Assembly: GCA_019636655.1 (NCBI GenBank)
Contig: JAHBXB010000002.1
Span: forward strand, 632,537 to 696,536
Reading direction: 5' to 3'
DNA length: 64,000 nt
Source: Phycisphaeraceae bacterium
GTDB taxonomy: Bacteria; Planctomycetota; Phycisphaerae; Phycisphaerales; UBA1924
The position numbers and the translations under genes were made by a program. Every line of letters begins with the position of its first letter. Positions within the stretch are counted from its first letter, which is position 1. Positions 9,331-17,237 of the stretch are shown piece after piece. Below the pieces are notes generated by a model. It saw only the letters and a program-made list of their open reading frames with translations, searched no databases and had not been told where the DNA came from.

Positions 9331-10440
9331 TCACGCCGCGCGTGTCTCGCACGGGGCCGCTTCGGACGGCTGGTTTTCCGCGGCGACGCCGAAGGTCCAG
9401 ATCTCGGGGCTCGGCAGCCACGGCCCCACACCGCGGACCTGGTCCGCGAGGGTGCGAAGTTCCCGCTGCGCCCCGGCCTCGCCGCGAACAGACGGCCTCG
9501 GGTCCGAAGCGGGCGGTGCGAGTGCGCTCAAGGTGGAGAGCGGCCGCGCCTCCCGTATGAACGCCGCGAACTCCCGGAACACCGCCGGGTTCGAGCGGGC
9601 GAAGGCGATCGCGCTCTCGAGCTGTTCCGACGACCGGCAGACGGGGATCGGCACACCCGAGGCCTCGATCATGCCTTCGATCTTCCACGTGTTGCTCGGA
9701 AGAGCAACGAAGGGAATTCCGGCGCGGCCGGCGAGGCAGACGCCGTGGTGCCGCGCGGTGACCAGCAGTTCCGCCCGGGCGATGTTCGCCAGGGCCGACC
9801 GCCAGGTCGCATGGTGCGATCCGTGCGCAAACGGGTAGTAGAAGCTCTTCGACGCCGGGAGCGACCTCCAGTATCCCATCATGATTCGGCCGACGTCGTT
9901 GTTGCGCGCCGAGTGCCAGTCGGTGATGACGATCCTGCCGGAGAGATCGATCAGCGGCTGGTCGTCAAAGGACGCCTCGAAGAACGAATCCGGAACGACG
10001 CGGCAGCGGATGCCGCGAGACTTCATGTAGTCGGCTGATCGGACATCACGGAGGCACAGGTCCTCGACGGCGCTCAGAACCCCGTCGAAGCCCGGCACGT
10101 CCTCGAGCACGCCGTTGATGATGAGGGTGCGCTTTCCGAGCCGCTGGGCCGCGCCGAGGATGGCGAGCCATTGGAGGCCGAGGCCGTGGTGCACCGAGCC
10201 CTCCGCGTTCAGCACGACCGCGTCGCACGCCTCGATGTCGGCGACGACTTCGGGGTCGGAGAGCGCGGCATCGATCGCGGCGGCCTCATTCGGCCGCGAC
10301 AGGTGCGCGTGCGTAGCGACGAAGCGCCGGCGCACCACCTCGTGGCCCATCGCTCCGAGCATCCGGGCGTGGGCGTCGCCGACGGCCAGGCACCCGATGT
10401 GCGGGTAGATCGCGGTTTCGTTCAGGAGCACGATTCGCAT
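9331..10440 (-). CDS. polysaccharide pyruvyl transferase family protein
   Basis: A 369-residue GT-B-like protein. Landmarks include an N-terminal nucleotide-fold start (MRIVLLNET), the NAEGSVHHG segment equivalent to the family's G-E-G/N-x-x-H region, and the C-terminal TARHHGVCLAGRAGIPFVAL segment with the conserved R-x-H-G and downstream Lys. The family transfers pyruvate from PEP onto sugars, or acts as an unusual transferase in glycan assembly. The last ~90 residues are Ala/Pro-rich and not family-typical. The gene ends where a possible GTG start of the methyltransferase gene begins (GTGA), so the two are probably cotranscribed. Confidence 0.8.
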   Translation of the reverse strand: MRIVLLNETAIYPHIGCLAVGDAHARMLGAMGHEVVRRRFVATHAHLSRPNEAAAIDAALSDPEVVADIEACDAVVLNAEGSVHHGLGLQWLAILGAAQRLGKRTLIINGVLEDVPGFDGVLSAVEDLCLRDVRSADYMKSRGIRCRVVPDSFFEASFDDQPLIDLSGRIVITDWHSARNNDVGRIMMGYWRSLPASKSFYYPFAHGSHHATWRSALANIARAELLVTARHHGVCLAGRAGIPFVALPSNTWKIEGMIEASGVPIPVCRSSEQLESAIAFARSNPAVFREFAAFIREARPLSTLSALAPPASDPRPSVRGEAGAQRELRTLADQVRGVGPWLPSPEIWTFGVAAENQPSEAAPCETRAA

Positions 10441-10547
10441 GTGACGGGAAACCTCGGGCGACGGACTCAACGGCAACGCACGCGGGGAGGATCGGCATTT
10501 GCCCGAAAGAGGGGTGAGAAAGCCCGCGACTCGGCCGGGCGCCCGGC

Positions 10548-13445
10548 TCAGACCGCGGCGACGGGCTCCTCGTACGCCGCGTAGACCGGCAGCACACGGA
10601 CGCCGCGGTCCATCAGCGGCCGGCAGCGCTCCCACATCTGGCTCTCGAAGGCGTCGGAGGAAAGCAGCACCGCATCGGGCCTGAGTTCGTCGATGGCTCT
10701 CTCGGGGGTCAGCACCGGGAGTCCGAACATGTACTCCCACACCGGGGGGTGATCGTCCATGATCCCGACGATGGGGAGGCCGCGGACGAAGAGCCCGGCA
10801 ACCCGGCGGGTGTGCTTGCCCGCCCCGAAGACCACGATCCGGCCACACCCTTCCTGCTGCGCCCGGCGCGCGATCGCTTCCATTCGGCCGACGATGCGCG
10901 AGGCGCGGTGCCGGTCGGCGTCGCTCCAGTCCGGCGCCGTCAGCGACGGGGAGAAGACGACTGCAAGGCCGGCGTCCGCCCAGCCGCGGGACCGGGCGAG
11001 GATGTCGGCGTCGCGTGCCGCCTCCTCGGAGTCGATGATCACGGCATCGGAGGAGAGCGACGGCGAGCCGTGGGCGATGCGGGCGTAGCCGTTCTCGCGC
11101 AGGACCGCCTCGATGCGGCGGACCGCCGCCTGCGGCTCCTCCGCCCAGCGCTTGAACCAGCGCCATGTCTCCCTGAGATGGAGCCCCAGGGCCGACCGGG
11201 TGTTCTCCGCGGGGTGCGCGAGGGCCGAATCGAAGACCCGCCGGTACTGCCTCGCCATCGCCTGAAGGGAGGCATCGGCACGCGCCTTCTCCCACGCCGC
11301 GCGGGACATGGACGCCAGGCGGGCACGATCGGATGCGAGATCCGCCAGCCGCTGCGCCATCAGGCCCGGCTCGCCGACCGGGACGACGACGCCCGAAACG
11401 CCGTCGCGGACCCAGTCGTCCACGCCGCTGTTCACCGCGGTGACAGAGGGAACAACGCCGGCGCCCATCGCCTCGAGCATCGAGATGCTCGTCCCCTCGA
11501 ACTCGCTGACGAGCACGCTCACATCCATCGTCGGCAGGAACTCGCGGACCCACTCGGCGCTGCGGGCGCCGTGGATCGTCACCGTTCCGGAGCGGAGCGT
11601 CCGCCGCGCGAGCGACTCGCGCCACGCGCCCAGGTTCGGGCCATCACCCACCATGTGGAACTCGAACGGGGCGCGCCGGGACTCAAGGCCGTCGATCAGG
11701 GGCAGCAGGTCGTCGATCCGCTTCTGGGTCTGCACCATGCGGCCCAGGTAGGCCAGGCGCAGCGGGCCGCCCGCGGGAACCGGCCGGGGCTCCGGCGCGA
11801 CGGGAACGCCGTACGTGATCTGCGAGATCTCGCGAGGCTGGGCCGTCCCGCGTGTCGCCCGCTCGATCTCCGCCATCCACCGGGCGCACACACGCGACAC
11901 ACCGACGCCAGCGTCCCACTCCCGGTACGTGGCGATCATGTCGCGGTAGTAGGGCTCGTCGGTGTGCGCGATGGCGACGGTCCGGACCCCGGCGTGCCGG
12001 AGCTGCGCCGCCGCGATGTAGGTCAGGTCCGTGTAGTTGGGGAGGACGATCGAGGCGCCCATCCGCTGGAGCGAGTCGCGGACCGTGTGGATGATCTCGG
12101 TGTGATCCACGTACGGATCGATGAAGCACACTTCCGTGAGATCGTCCCGGTCGAGCGGCATCCTGCCGACCCGCCACGCATCGGGCTGGAGGACGATCAG
12201 CAGGGTTCGGACGTCGTAGCCGAGGTCCTCCTGCGCGAAGGCCCGTGCGAGGCGACCCGACCATGTCCGCACCCCTCCTACCGCCGACTCATCGCATACC
12301 ACGCAGCTGACGACCCTCGGACGCGAGGGCGGATCCAGCCGCGGGGCCGGCTGCATGGGCGAGTCGATGACCACTGTCGTGCGGCCTCCTCGGGGCCGGG
12401 CGATCAGATCGGCGAGCAGATCCGCAAGGGCCTCGGCCGCCGCAGCGCCGCCGCCGGCGGGCTCGTGAAGCTCGACCAGAGCTCCGAGCTGCCGGGCATC
12501 ATCGGCCCGCGTCGGCGAGAGCAGGCGACTGACCAGTTCGTCCGCCGTCGCAAGCCACTGGGTCTGCCCGGCGACGAGCTCGCGCGCGGCGCGGAGGCGT
12601 GCCAGTGTGGCTGGCGGCAGGGACGCCGCCGCGGACCAGTCCGGGCCCTCTTTGGAACCACCGCTCCACGCACACATCGCGGGCTGCCAGAGCGGAGTCG
12701 GGTGGACATGGAGAAGCCCGGTCGGGCATCCCGCGGCCATCGCCTCGACCATCAGCGTTGACGGGGTCGTGATCACCGCCGATGCGGAGGCCAGGGACTC
12801 GCCAAGGGGGAGTGTGTCGGGCGGGACGCCCAGGTCGGAGTCGAGGCCCGCCGTGAGGCGCCAACGGACACCCAGTCCGCGGGCCTCGAGGACCGCGCGC
12901 AACTCCCGCAGCGCCCCGAGCAGGCGGGCCCGCTCCGCCGGGGCAAAGGCGGGCTGGTTGGCGGTGGCAATCAGAACGGTCGGCCTTGAGCCGTCCCGGC
13001 GGCGCCCTTCGGGCAGCGATTGGACCATCCGATCGATCCGCGGCAGGCCTGCCGCAACCGCTTCGTTCCCCAGCGCACTGAGCACCTCCTGGTCGACACG
13101 CCCGGCGCACGCCACGATGTCGACCGGCGCTGGGCGCAAAAAGTGCGCACCAACGCGGGGGTTGACGAAGGTGTTGCGGTACTCGACCAGGCCGTCCATC
13201 AGCAGCACGGTCGTCGCCCCGATGCGGCGGGCCTGGCGGAGCGCCAGCGCGTTCGCCGCGGCGAACGCGTCGGAGATGACCACCACGCGAGTGCTCGGGG
13301 TGAGGGGCACGGGCGGTTGGTCTGGGAGGAGCCGGTCGCAAGCGAGGCTGTGTCGGACGAGGGCCCGCTCGAGCCCCGCGAAGTGGTCGACCACCGTACC
13401 GCACTGCACCAGCATGACCGGGAAGGAGTGGCGAGCATCACTCAT
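10548..13445 (-). CDS. three-domain protein: GT-B-like unit, GT4 glycosyltransferase and GAGxHT domain
   Basis: A 965-residue protein with three parts. Residues ~1-370 look like a GT-B glycosyltransferase (TTPSTLMVEAMAAGCP is a typical C-terminal GT-B nucleotide-sugar segment). Residues ~380-750 are a GT family 4 enzyme (YLGRMVQTQKRIDDL, VSEFEGTSISMLEAMGAG, with the E-x7-E pattern). Residues ~860-960 are the Rossmann-like domain shared with two neighbours (VVFGAGKHTRR ... IMDDHP ... VLLSSDAFE). Two sugar-transfer modules in one chain suggest consecutive steps in building a surface polysaccharide; this is inferred. It is divergent from the GT4 gene at 13499, 53 bases away. Donor and acceptor sugars are unknown. 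Confidence 0.8.
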   Translation of the reverse strand: MSDARHSFPVMLVQCGTVVDHFAGLERALVRHSLACDRLLPDQPPVPLTPSTRVVVISDAFAAANALALRQARRIGATTVLLMDGLVEYRNTFVNPRVGAHFLRPAPVDIVACAGRVDQEVLSALGNEAVAAGLPRIDRMVQSLPEGRRRDGSRPTVLIATANQPAFAPAERARLLGALRELRAVLEARGLGVRWRLTAGLDSDLGVPPDTLPLGESLASASAVITTPSTLMVEAMAAGCPTGLLHVHPTPLWQPAMCAWSGGSKEGPDWSAAASLPPATLARLRAARELVAGQTQWLATADELVSRLLSPTRADDARQLGALVELHEPAGGGAAAAEALADLLADLIARPRGGRTTVVIDSPMQPAPRLDPPSRPRVVSCVVCDESAVGGVRTWSGRLARAFAQEDLGYDVRTLLIVLQPDAWRVGRMPLDRDDLTEVCFIDPYVDHTEIIHTVRDSLQRMGASIVLPNYTDLTYIAAAQLRHAGVRTVAIAHTDEPYYRDMIATYREWDAGVGVSRVCARWMAEIERATRGTAQPREISQITYGVPVAPEPRPVPAGGPLRLAYLGRMVQTQKRIDDLLPLIDGLESRRAPFEFHMVGDGPNLGAWRESLARRTLRSGTVTIHGARSAEWVREFLPTMDVSVLVSEFEGTSISMLEAMGAGVVPSVTAVNSGVDDWVRDGVSGVVVPVGEPGLMAQRLADLASDRARLASMSRAAWEKARADASLQAMARQYRRVFDSALAHPAENTRSALGLHLRETWRWFKRWAEEPQAAVRRIEAVLRENGYARIAHGSPSLSSDAVIIDSEEAARDADILARSRGWADAGLAVVFSPSLTAPDWSDADRHRASRIVGRMEAIARRAQQEGCGRIVVFGAGKHTRRVAGLFVRGLPIVGIMDDHPPVWEYMFGLPVLTPERAIDELRPDAVLLSSDAFESQMWERCRPLMDRGVRVLPVYAAYEEPVAAV

Positions 13446-13498
13446 GGGCGTCTAGATCGGTTGCGGGGCGATCCTGGTCGCGAAATCGAGAGGCCGTC

Positions 13499-15214
13499 AT
13501 GGGGTCGGCGCGTGGGAGTCGATTCCTGCGCACTGTTCGCGTGCGGGGCTCCGGCGGGCCGATTGACACTACCTCATCGATGACCCTGGCACCCACGACA
13601 TCGCCGGCCCCGATCCCGAGCCGGACGCCCGCGCCTGCACCGTCGCGCGCGCCGGTGGTGATCTCGCTGCCGGACGGCGTGTCGGTCTCCGGGGTCACCA
13701 CGTGGGCGCTCAGGCTTGCCGGAGCCCTGGCGACCGCGGGGCGGCAGGTCGTGCTCGCCGCGCACGCGGAGCCCGACGGGATCACCCGGTTGGAGGCCCG
13801 TCTGCCCCGCGGCGTGCACACCGTCCGGCTCGATTCGCTGCCTCCCCTGCGCTCCGCCGGCGGGAACCTGGGGCCGTTCATCGACGCGTACCGGGACGTG
13901 TTCCGCACCGTCTCGGACGCGGTCGGATCGCCGGTGGTGTTCGCCCCATCGCTGCTGGGGGATTGCTACGGGATCGGCGCGGCGATCTGCCTCGTCGAGC
14001 CCGAACTGGTGCGACTACTCGCGGTTCAGCACTCCGACATCGAGTACGACTACCGCGTCCTCGGGCGCTACGAGCCGGTGATCGCCCGGTTCGTCGGCGT
14101 CAGCTCCAGGGTGACGACGACGCTGCGGTCGCGCCTGGCCAAGTCGGGGGCGGCCCGCAGCGCGGACACGATCCATGTGCCCTACGGCGTTCCGGTGTCC
14201 CCCGCGCTCCCCGGCCGCGCCCCGGTGATGATGCGTCCATCGCGCCCGCTGCGGCTGGTGTACACGGGCCGGATGGAGCACGCGCAGAAGCGGGTCGGGG
14301 CCCTGGTCCTGCTGTCGGATGAACTGCACTCGCGCGGCATGCACCATGTGCTCACCCTGATCGGCGATGGCCCCGCCGCGCCGGAGATTGACGCGGCGTG
14401 CGCGGAACGCGCCGGGCGGATGAAGAGGATGGCCGGCGTCAACCCCGACGATGTGCTGCAGCACGTCGCCGCGTCGGACGGGTTCGTGCTGGCGTCGAGG
14501 TACGAGGGGCTGAGCGTGTCGATGCTCGAGGCCATGTCGCGCGGGTGCGTGCCGATCCTGACACGGGTCGCGTCCGGGGCCGCGGAGGCTGTCGTCGACG
14601 GCGAGAGCGGGTTCTTCGCCGACGTGGACGCGGCCGATCCCGACGACCGCGCTGTCGCCCGGGCCCTGGCCGACGCGATCGAACGCTGGCTGGGGTGCGA
14701 TACCGCCGGGGCGGCGCACGCGGCGTGGCAGACCGTCCGCGAGCGGTTCAGTCTCGATCGCCACGCCCAGGTGATGAGCGAAGTGATCGACGATGCGGCC
14801 ACATCGGAGCCGCGACGATGGCCCGCCGACAGGCCGTGCGCCTACTCGGCGATGCCCGGCGGCGAGGGCGCCTCGGGGAGCATCCCCGCGGACGGCGCGG
14901 CCCGGCTTCAATCACTGCTGGGCTCGCTCGCCGGCCGGACGGTGGTGCTGCACGGGGCCGGCGAGCACACGGTCGGGCTCTCGCGGGTTCTCGCCGCGTC
15001 GCCGGCCCGCATCGTCGCGGTGTGCGACGACGACCGGGCGCGGTGGGGAGGATCGCTGCTGGGCTGGCCGGTCATCGACCCGGCCAACGCCGCGGCGACC
15101 GGGGCCACCGACGTCGTGCTCTCCTCCTGGCTCCACTCGGGCGCCCTGTGGGCCCGACGCGGGATCTACGAGCGACAGGGCCTGCGCGTGCACCGCGTCT
15201 ACCCGGCCGATTGA
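13499..15214 (+). CDS. GT4 glycosyltransferase with C-terminal GAGxHT domain
   Basis: A 571-residue glycosyltransferase. The GT4 core spans residues ~50-430 (DGVSVSGVTTWALRLA at the N-lobe, VYTGRMEHAQKR and SRYEGLSVSMLEAMSRG at the C-lobe). Residues ~475-570 repeat the shared Rossmann-like domain (VVLHGAGEHTVGL ... AVCDDD ... VVLSSWLHS). GAGAGG at 13488-13493 supports the ATG at 13499; a second ATG at 13580 would remove a Ser/Thr/Pro/Ala-rich leader. Its last 16 bases overlap the end of the convergent GT2 gene. Likely works on the same glycan as the three genes to its left. Confidence 0.82.
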   Translation: MGSARGSRFLRTVRVRGSGGPIDTTSSMTLAPTTSPAPIPSRTPAPAPSRAPVVISLPDGVSVSGVTTWALRLAGALATAGRQVVLAAHAEPDGITRLEARLPRGVHTVRLDSLPPLRSAGGNLGPFIDAYRDVFRTVSDAVGSPVVFAPSLLGDCYGIGAAICLVEPELVRLLAVQHSDIEYDYRVLGRYEPVIARFVGVSSRVTTTLRSRLAKSGAARSADTIHVPYGVPVSPALPGRAPVMMRPSRPLRLVYTGRMEHAQKRVGALVLLSDELHSRGMHHVLTLIGDGPAAPEIDAACAERAGRMKRMAGVNPDDVLQHVAASDGFVLASRYEGLSVSMLEAMSRGCVPILTRVASGAAEAVVDGESGFFADVDAADPDDRAVARALADAIERWLGCDTAGAAHAAWQTVRERFSLDRHAQVMSEVIDDAATSEPRRWPADRPCAYSAMPGGEGASGSIPADGAARLQSLLGSLAGRTVVLHGAGEHTVGLSRVLAASPARIVAVCDDDRARWGGSLLGWPVIDPANAAATGATDVVLSSWLHSGALWARRGIYERQGLRVHRVYPAD

Positions 15215-16278
15215 GGCCCCCGTCCCGGCTCGGACCCCGAAGCCTCGAGAAAGCCCCGCCGCCACTGCCACCGCTTGAGAAGCAGGTGCTGCTGGTAGAT
15301 CGCATCGATCAGCGTGCGCGCCGCCGGGGAATCTCCCGAGGGCGGGAGCGTCGCCGCGGGCGTGGTCGCGAGCGAGGCGAACGTCTCGCGGACCCGGGCC
15401 GCCGCGCCGGCTTCCCGCTCGACAAACTGGCGGGAGTACTCGACCTCGGCCGGGGCCGTGATGTCACGCCCGAACGTCGCTCGGGCGCAGTCGGGAGACA
15501 TCCGCGCGAACCCCCACGCGGCGAGCCCGAGCGCGTGCTCGCGTGCGAGATACCCCTGCGTGCTCTGGTGGTGGTCGTGCCACACCCGAGCGGCGGGCCG
15601 GAAGAGCACCGGCATGCCGAACCTCGCGTGAAGCCGGAAGGCGATCTCGATGTCCTCGTAGCCGTACTTCTCGGGATAGACGGTGAAGCACCCGGCCTCG
15701 CGCACGCGGTCCAGCGGGTAGGAGACGTTCAGACCAAACGCGTGGCGGAAGCCCCAATCGCGCTCCGGGTCCGACGCCGCATCGACCCCGTGCCGCTCGC
15801 GCCAGGCGTGCGAGCCGGGCATCTGGTCGTGGAAGAAGATCATGGACGTCTCTCGCACCAGGCGGTCGAGGAGCGTGTCGTCCTCGCCTCGCAGCCGCAC
15901 CCACGGCGAATCGCCGACGACCGTCGCGGGTCCGAGCCCCGCGCCCTCCCGCGCCCGGTGCGCCTCGATGTGCAGCCGGCACAGGGGCGGTTCGGCGAGC
16001 ACATCGTCGTTGAGCGACAGCAGGATCCGGCCGCGGGCATGCTCGATTAACCGGTTCCGCACGGCGGTGTAGCCGCAGCGCGGGTACTCGAAGATCGACG
16101 CCCGCAATGCCCCCGAGGCGTTCCGCGCGATCGCCAGGGTTTCGCCGTCATCGGGGCCGTCGATCCCGACCAGGACCTCAAACCGCGCCGAATCCAGGTC
16201 CTGCCGCTGCAGGCACCCGATGCACGCGGCGAGTTTCTGCGGCCGGGCCCGGGTCGGGATGATGACTGAGAGATCCAT
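15199..16278 (-). CDS. glycosyltransferase family 2
   Basis: A 359-residue GT-A enzyme. The start SVIIPTRARPQKL, the LVGIDGPDDG segment, the LLSLNDDVLAEP metal-binding region (DxD-like NDD) and a C-terminal EDIEIAFRL segment (ED motif) are standard for family 2. No transmembrane segment is evident, so it is probably cytoplasmic and uses a soluble nucleotide sugar. It closes the glycan cluster and converges with the GT4 gene, overlapping it by 16 bases. AGGA lies a short distance before the ATG. Confidence 0.88.
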   Translation of the reverse strand: MDLSVIIPTRARPQKLAACIGCLQRQDLDSARFEVLVGIDGPDDGETLAIARNASGALRASIFEYPRCGYTAVRNRLIEHARGRILLSLNDDVLAEPPLCRLHIEAHRAREGAGLGPATVVGDSPWVRLRGEDDTLLDRLVRETSMIFFHDQMPGSHAWRERHGVDAASDPERDWGFRHAFGLNVSYPLDRVREAGCFTVYPEKYGYEDIEIAFRLHARFGMPVLFRPAARVWHDHHQSTQGYLAREHALGLAAWGFARMSPDCARATFGRDITAPAEVEYSRQFVEREAGAAARVRETFASLATTPAATLPPSGDSPAARTLIDAIYQQHLLLKRWQWRRGFLEASGSEPGRGPQSAG

Positions 16279-16402
16279 GCGAGTCCTGCGAAAGGGTCGG
16301 TGGGGTCGTTTTTGCCGTCTGGGAGCCGCCTGACGTTAAGCCGGCCGGTTATCCGGCCGATTCGATAACCACCGGCACGTCGGCCAATGAAGGAGATCGG
16401 CC

Positions 16403-16771
16403 ATGGACAGCGTCCCGCAGCGCGACACGTTCCCGTTCCCGACCTTCGGCCCCTCGGCCATGGAACGCCGTCGGCACGAGCGAGTGGTGATCAGCAGGGC
16501 CTGCAAGATCTTCCGGCCGCTCACCCGCCGGTACACCGCCGCGCTCACCCGCGACCTCTCCGAGGGCGGGGCCATGATCGAGATCGAATCGGCACGCCCT
16601 CTCGCGGTCGGCGAGCAGATCGGGGTCGGGGTGTCGTGGACCGACTCGCCGGTGCTCCGGGAAGAATCCCTGATTGAGGGGGTCGTGGTCCGCGTTGTCG
16701 AGACCGACGACGACCGGCAGTACGTGGCTGTGCGGTTCTCCGACGCGTGCGCCCTGGTCGCCGCGGCGTAG
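16403..16771 (+). CDS. PilZ-domain protein
   Basis: A 122-residue single-domain protein. It carries an Arg-rich ERRRHERV segment matching the c-di-GMP-binding RxxxR motif, followed by RDLSEGGAMIEI, matching the (D/N)xSxxG motif. The ATG is set by AAGGAG at 16389-16394. It would bind cyclic di-GMP and act as an effector on surface or motility functions. It lies between the glycan cluster and rpiB, and its target is not evident. Confidence 0.82.
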   Translation: MDSVPQRDTFPFPTFGPSAMERRRHERVVISRACKIFRPLTRRYTAALTRDLSEGGAMIEIESARPLAVGEQIGVGVSWTDSPVLREESLIEGVVVRVVETDDDRQYVAVRFSDACALVAAA

Positions 16772-16775
16772 TCGC

Positions 16776-17237
16776 CTACTCAACCTTGGCCGGGTCCTCC
16801 CCCTGCTCGATCGATTCGATCTTGCGGAGACGCCGCTCGTGCCTGCCGCCCTGGAAGGGGGTCGCGAGCCAGACCTGGACGATCTTCTCGATCAGCCGCT
16901 GCCCGAGCAGGTCCGCGGAGAGGCAGAGCACGTTGGCGTCGTTGTGGCTTCGGCTCATCTCGGCCGTCAGTTCGTCGTGCACCAGCGCGGCCCGCACACC
17001 CTTGACCTTGTTCGCCGCGATCGTGGACCCCACGCCGGTGCCGTCCAGCAGCACGCCGCGATCCGCCTGCGCCGATGCGATCGACGTGCCCACGGCGAAC
17101 GCCGCATCCGGGTAGTCGGTGGTCTCCCCGCCCAGCGACCCGGCGACGGTAACGTCGTGCCCGTCGGACCGGAGCCGGTCGGCAAGCTGCTTCGCCGCCG
17201 CGGCACCACGGTGATCGGCCCCGATGCACAGCCTCAT
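16776..17237 (-). CDS. rpiB: ribose-5-phosphate isomerase B family protein with Asp at the usual catalytic Cys
   Basis: A 153-residue sugar-phosphate isomerase of the RpiB/LacAB family, interconverting ribose-5-phosphate and ribulose-5-phosphate. Characteristic segments are GADHRG at the start, the GTGVGSTIAANK loop and SHNDANVLCL. At the position of the catalytic Cys of E. coli RpiB (ICGTG) this protein has Asp65 (LDGTG). A variant general base is known in the mycobacterial enzymes, so activity may be retained, but this should be treated as an open point. The ATG overlaps the upstream gene's stop by 4 bases (17234-17237), indicating translational coupling. Confidence 0.88.
   Translation of the reverse strand: MRLCIGADHRGAAAAKQLADRLRSDGHDVTVAGSLGGETTDYPDAAFAVGTSIASAQADRGVLLDGTGVGSTIAANKVKGVRAALVHDELTAEMSRSHNDANVLCLSADLLGQRLIEKIVQVWLATPFQGGRHERRLRKIESIEQGEDPAKVE

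Noticed and set aside
16338-16362. Hairpin CGGCCGG-ttat-CCGGCCG before the PilZ gene as a terminator
   Set aside because: There is no T-run after the stem, and it lies upstream of a start codon. It may be a structured leader, but nothing supports this.
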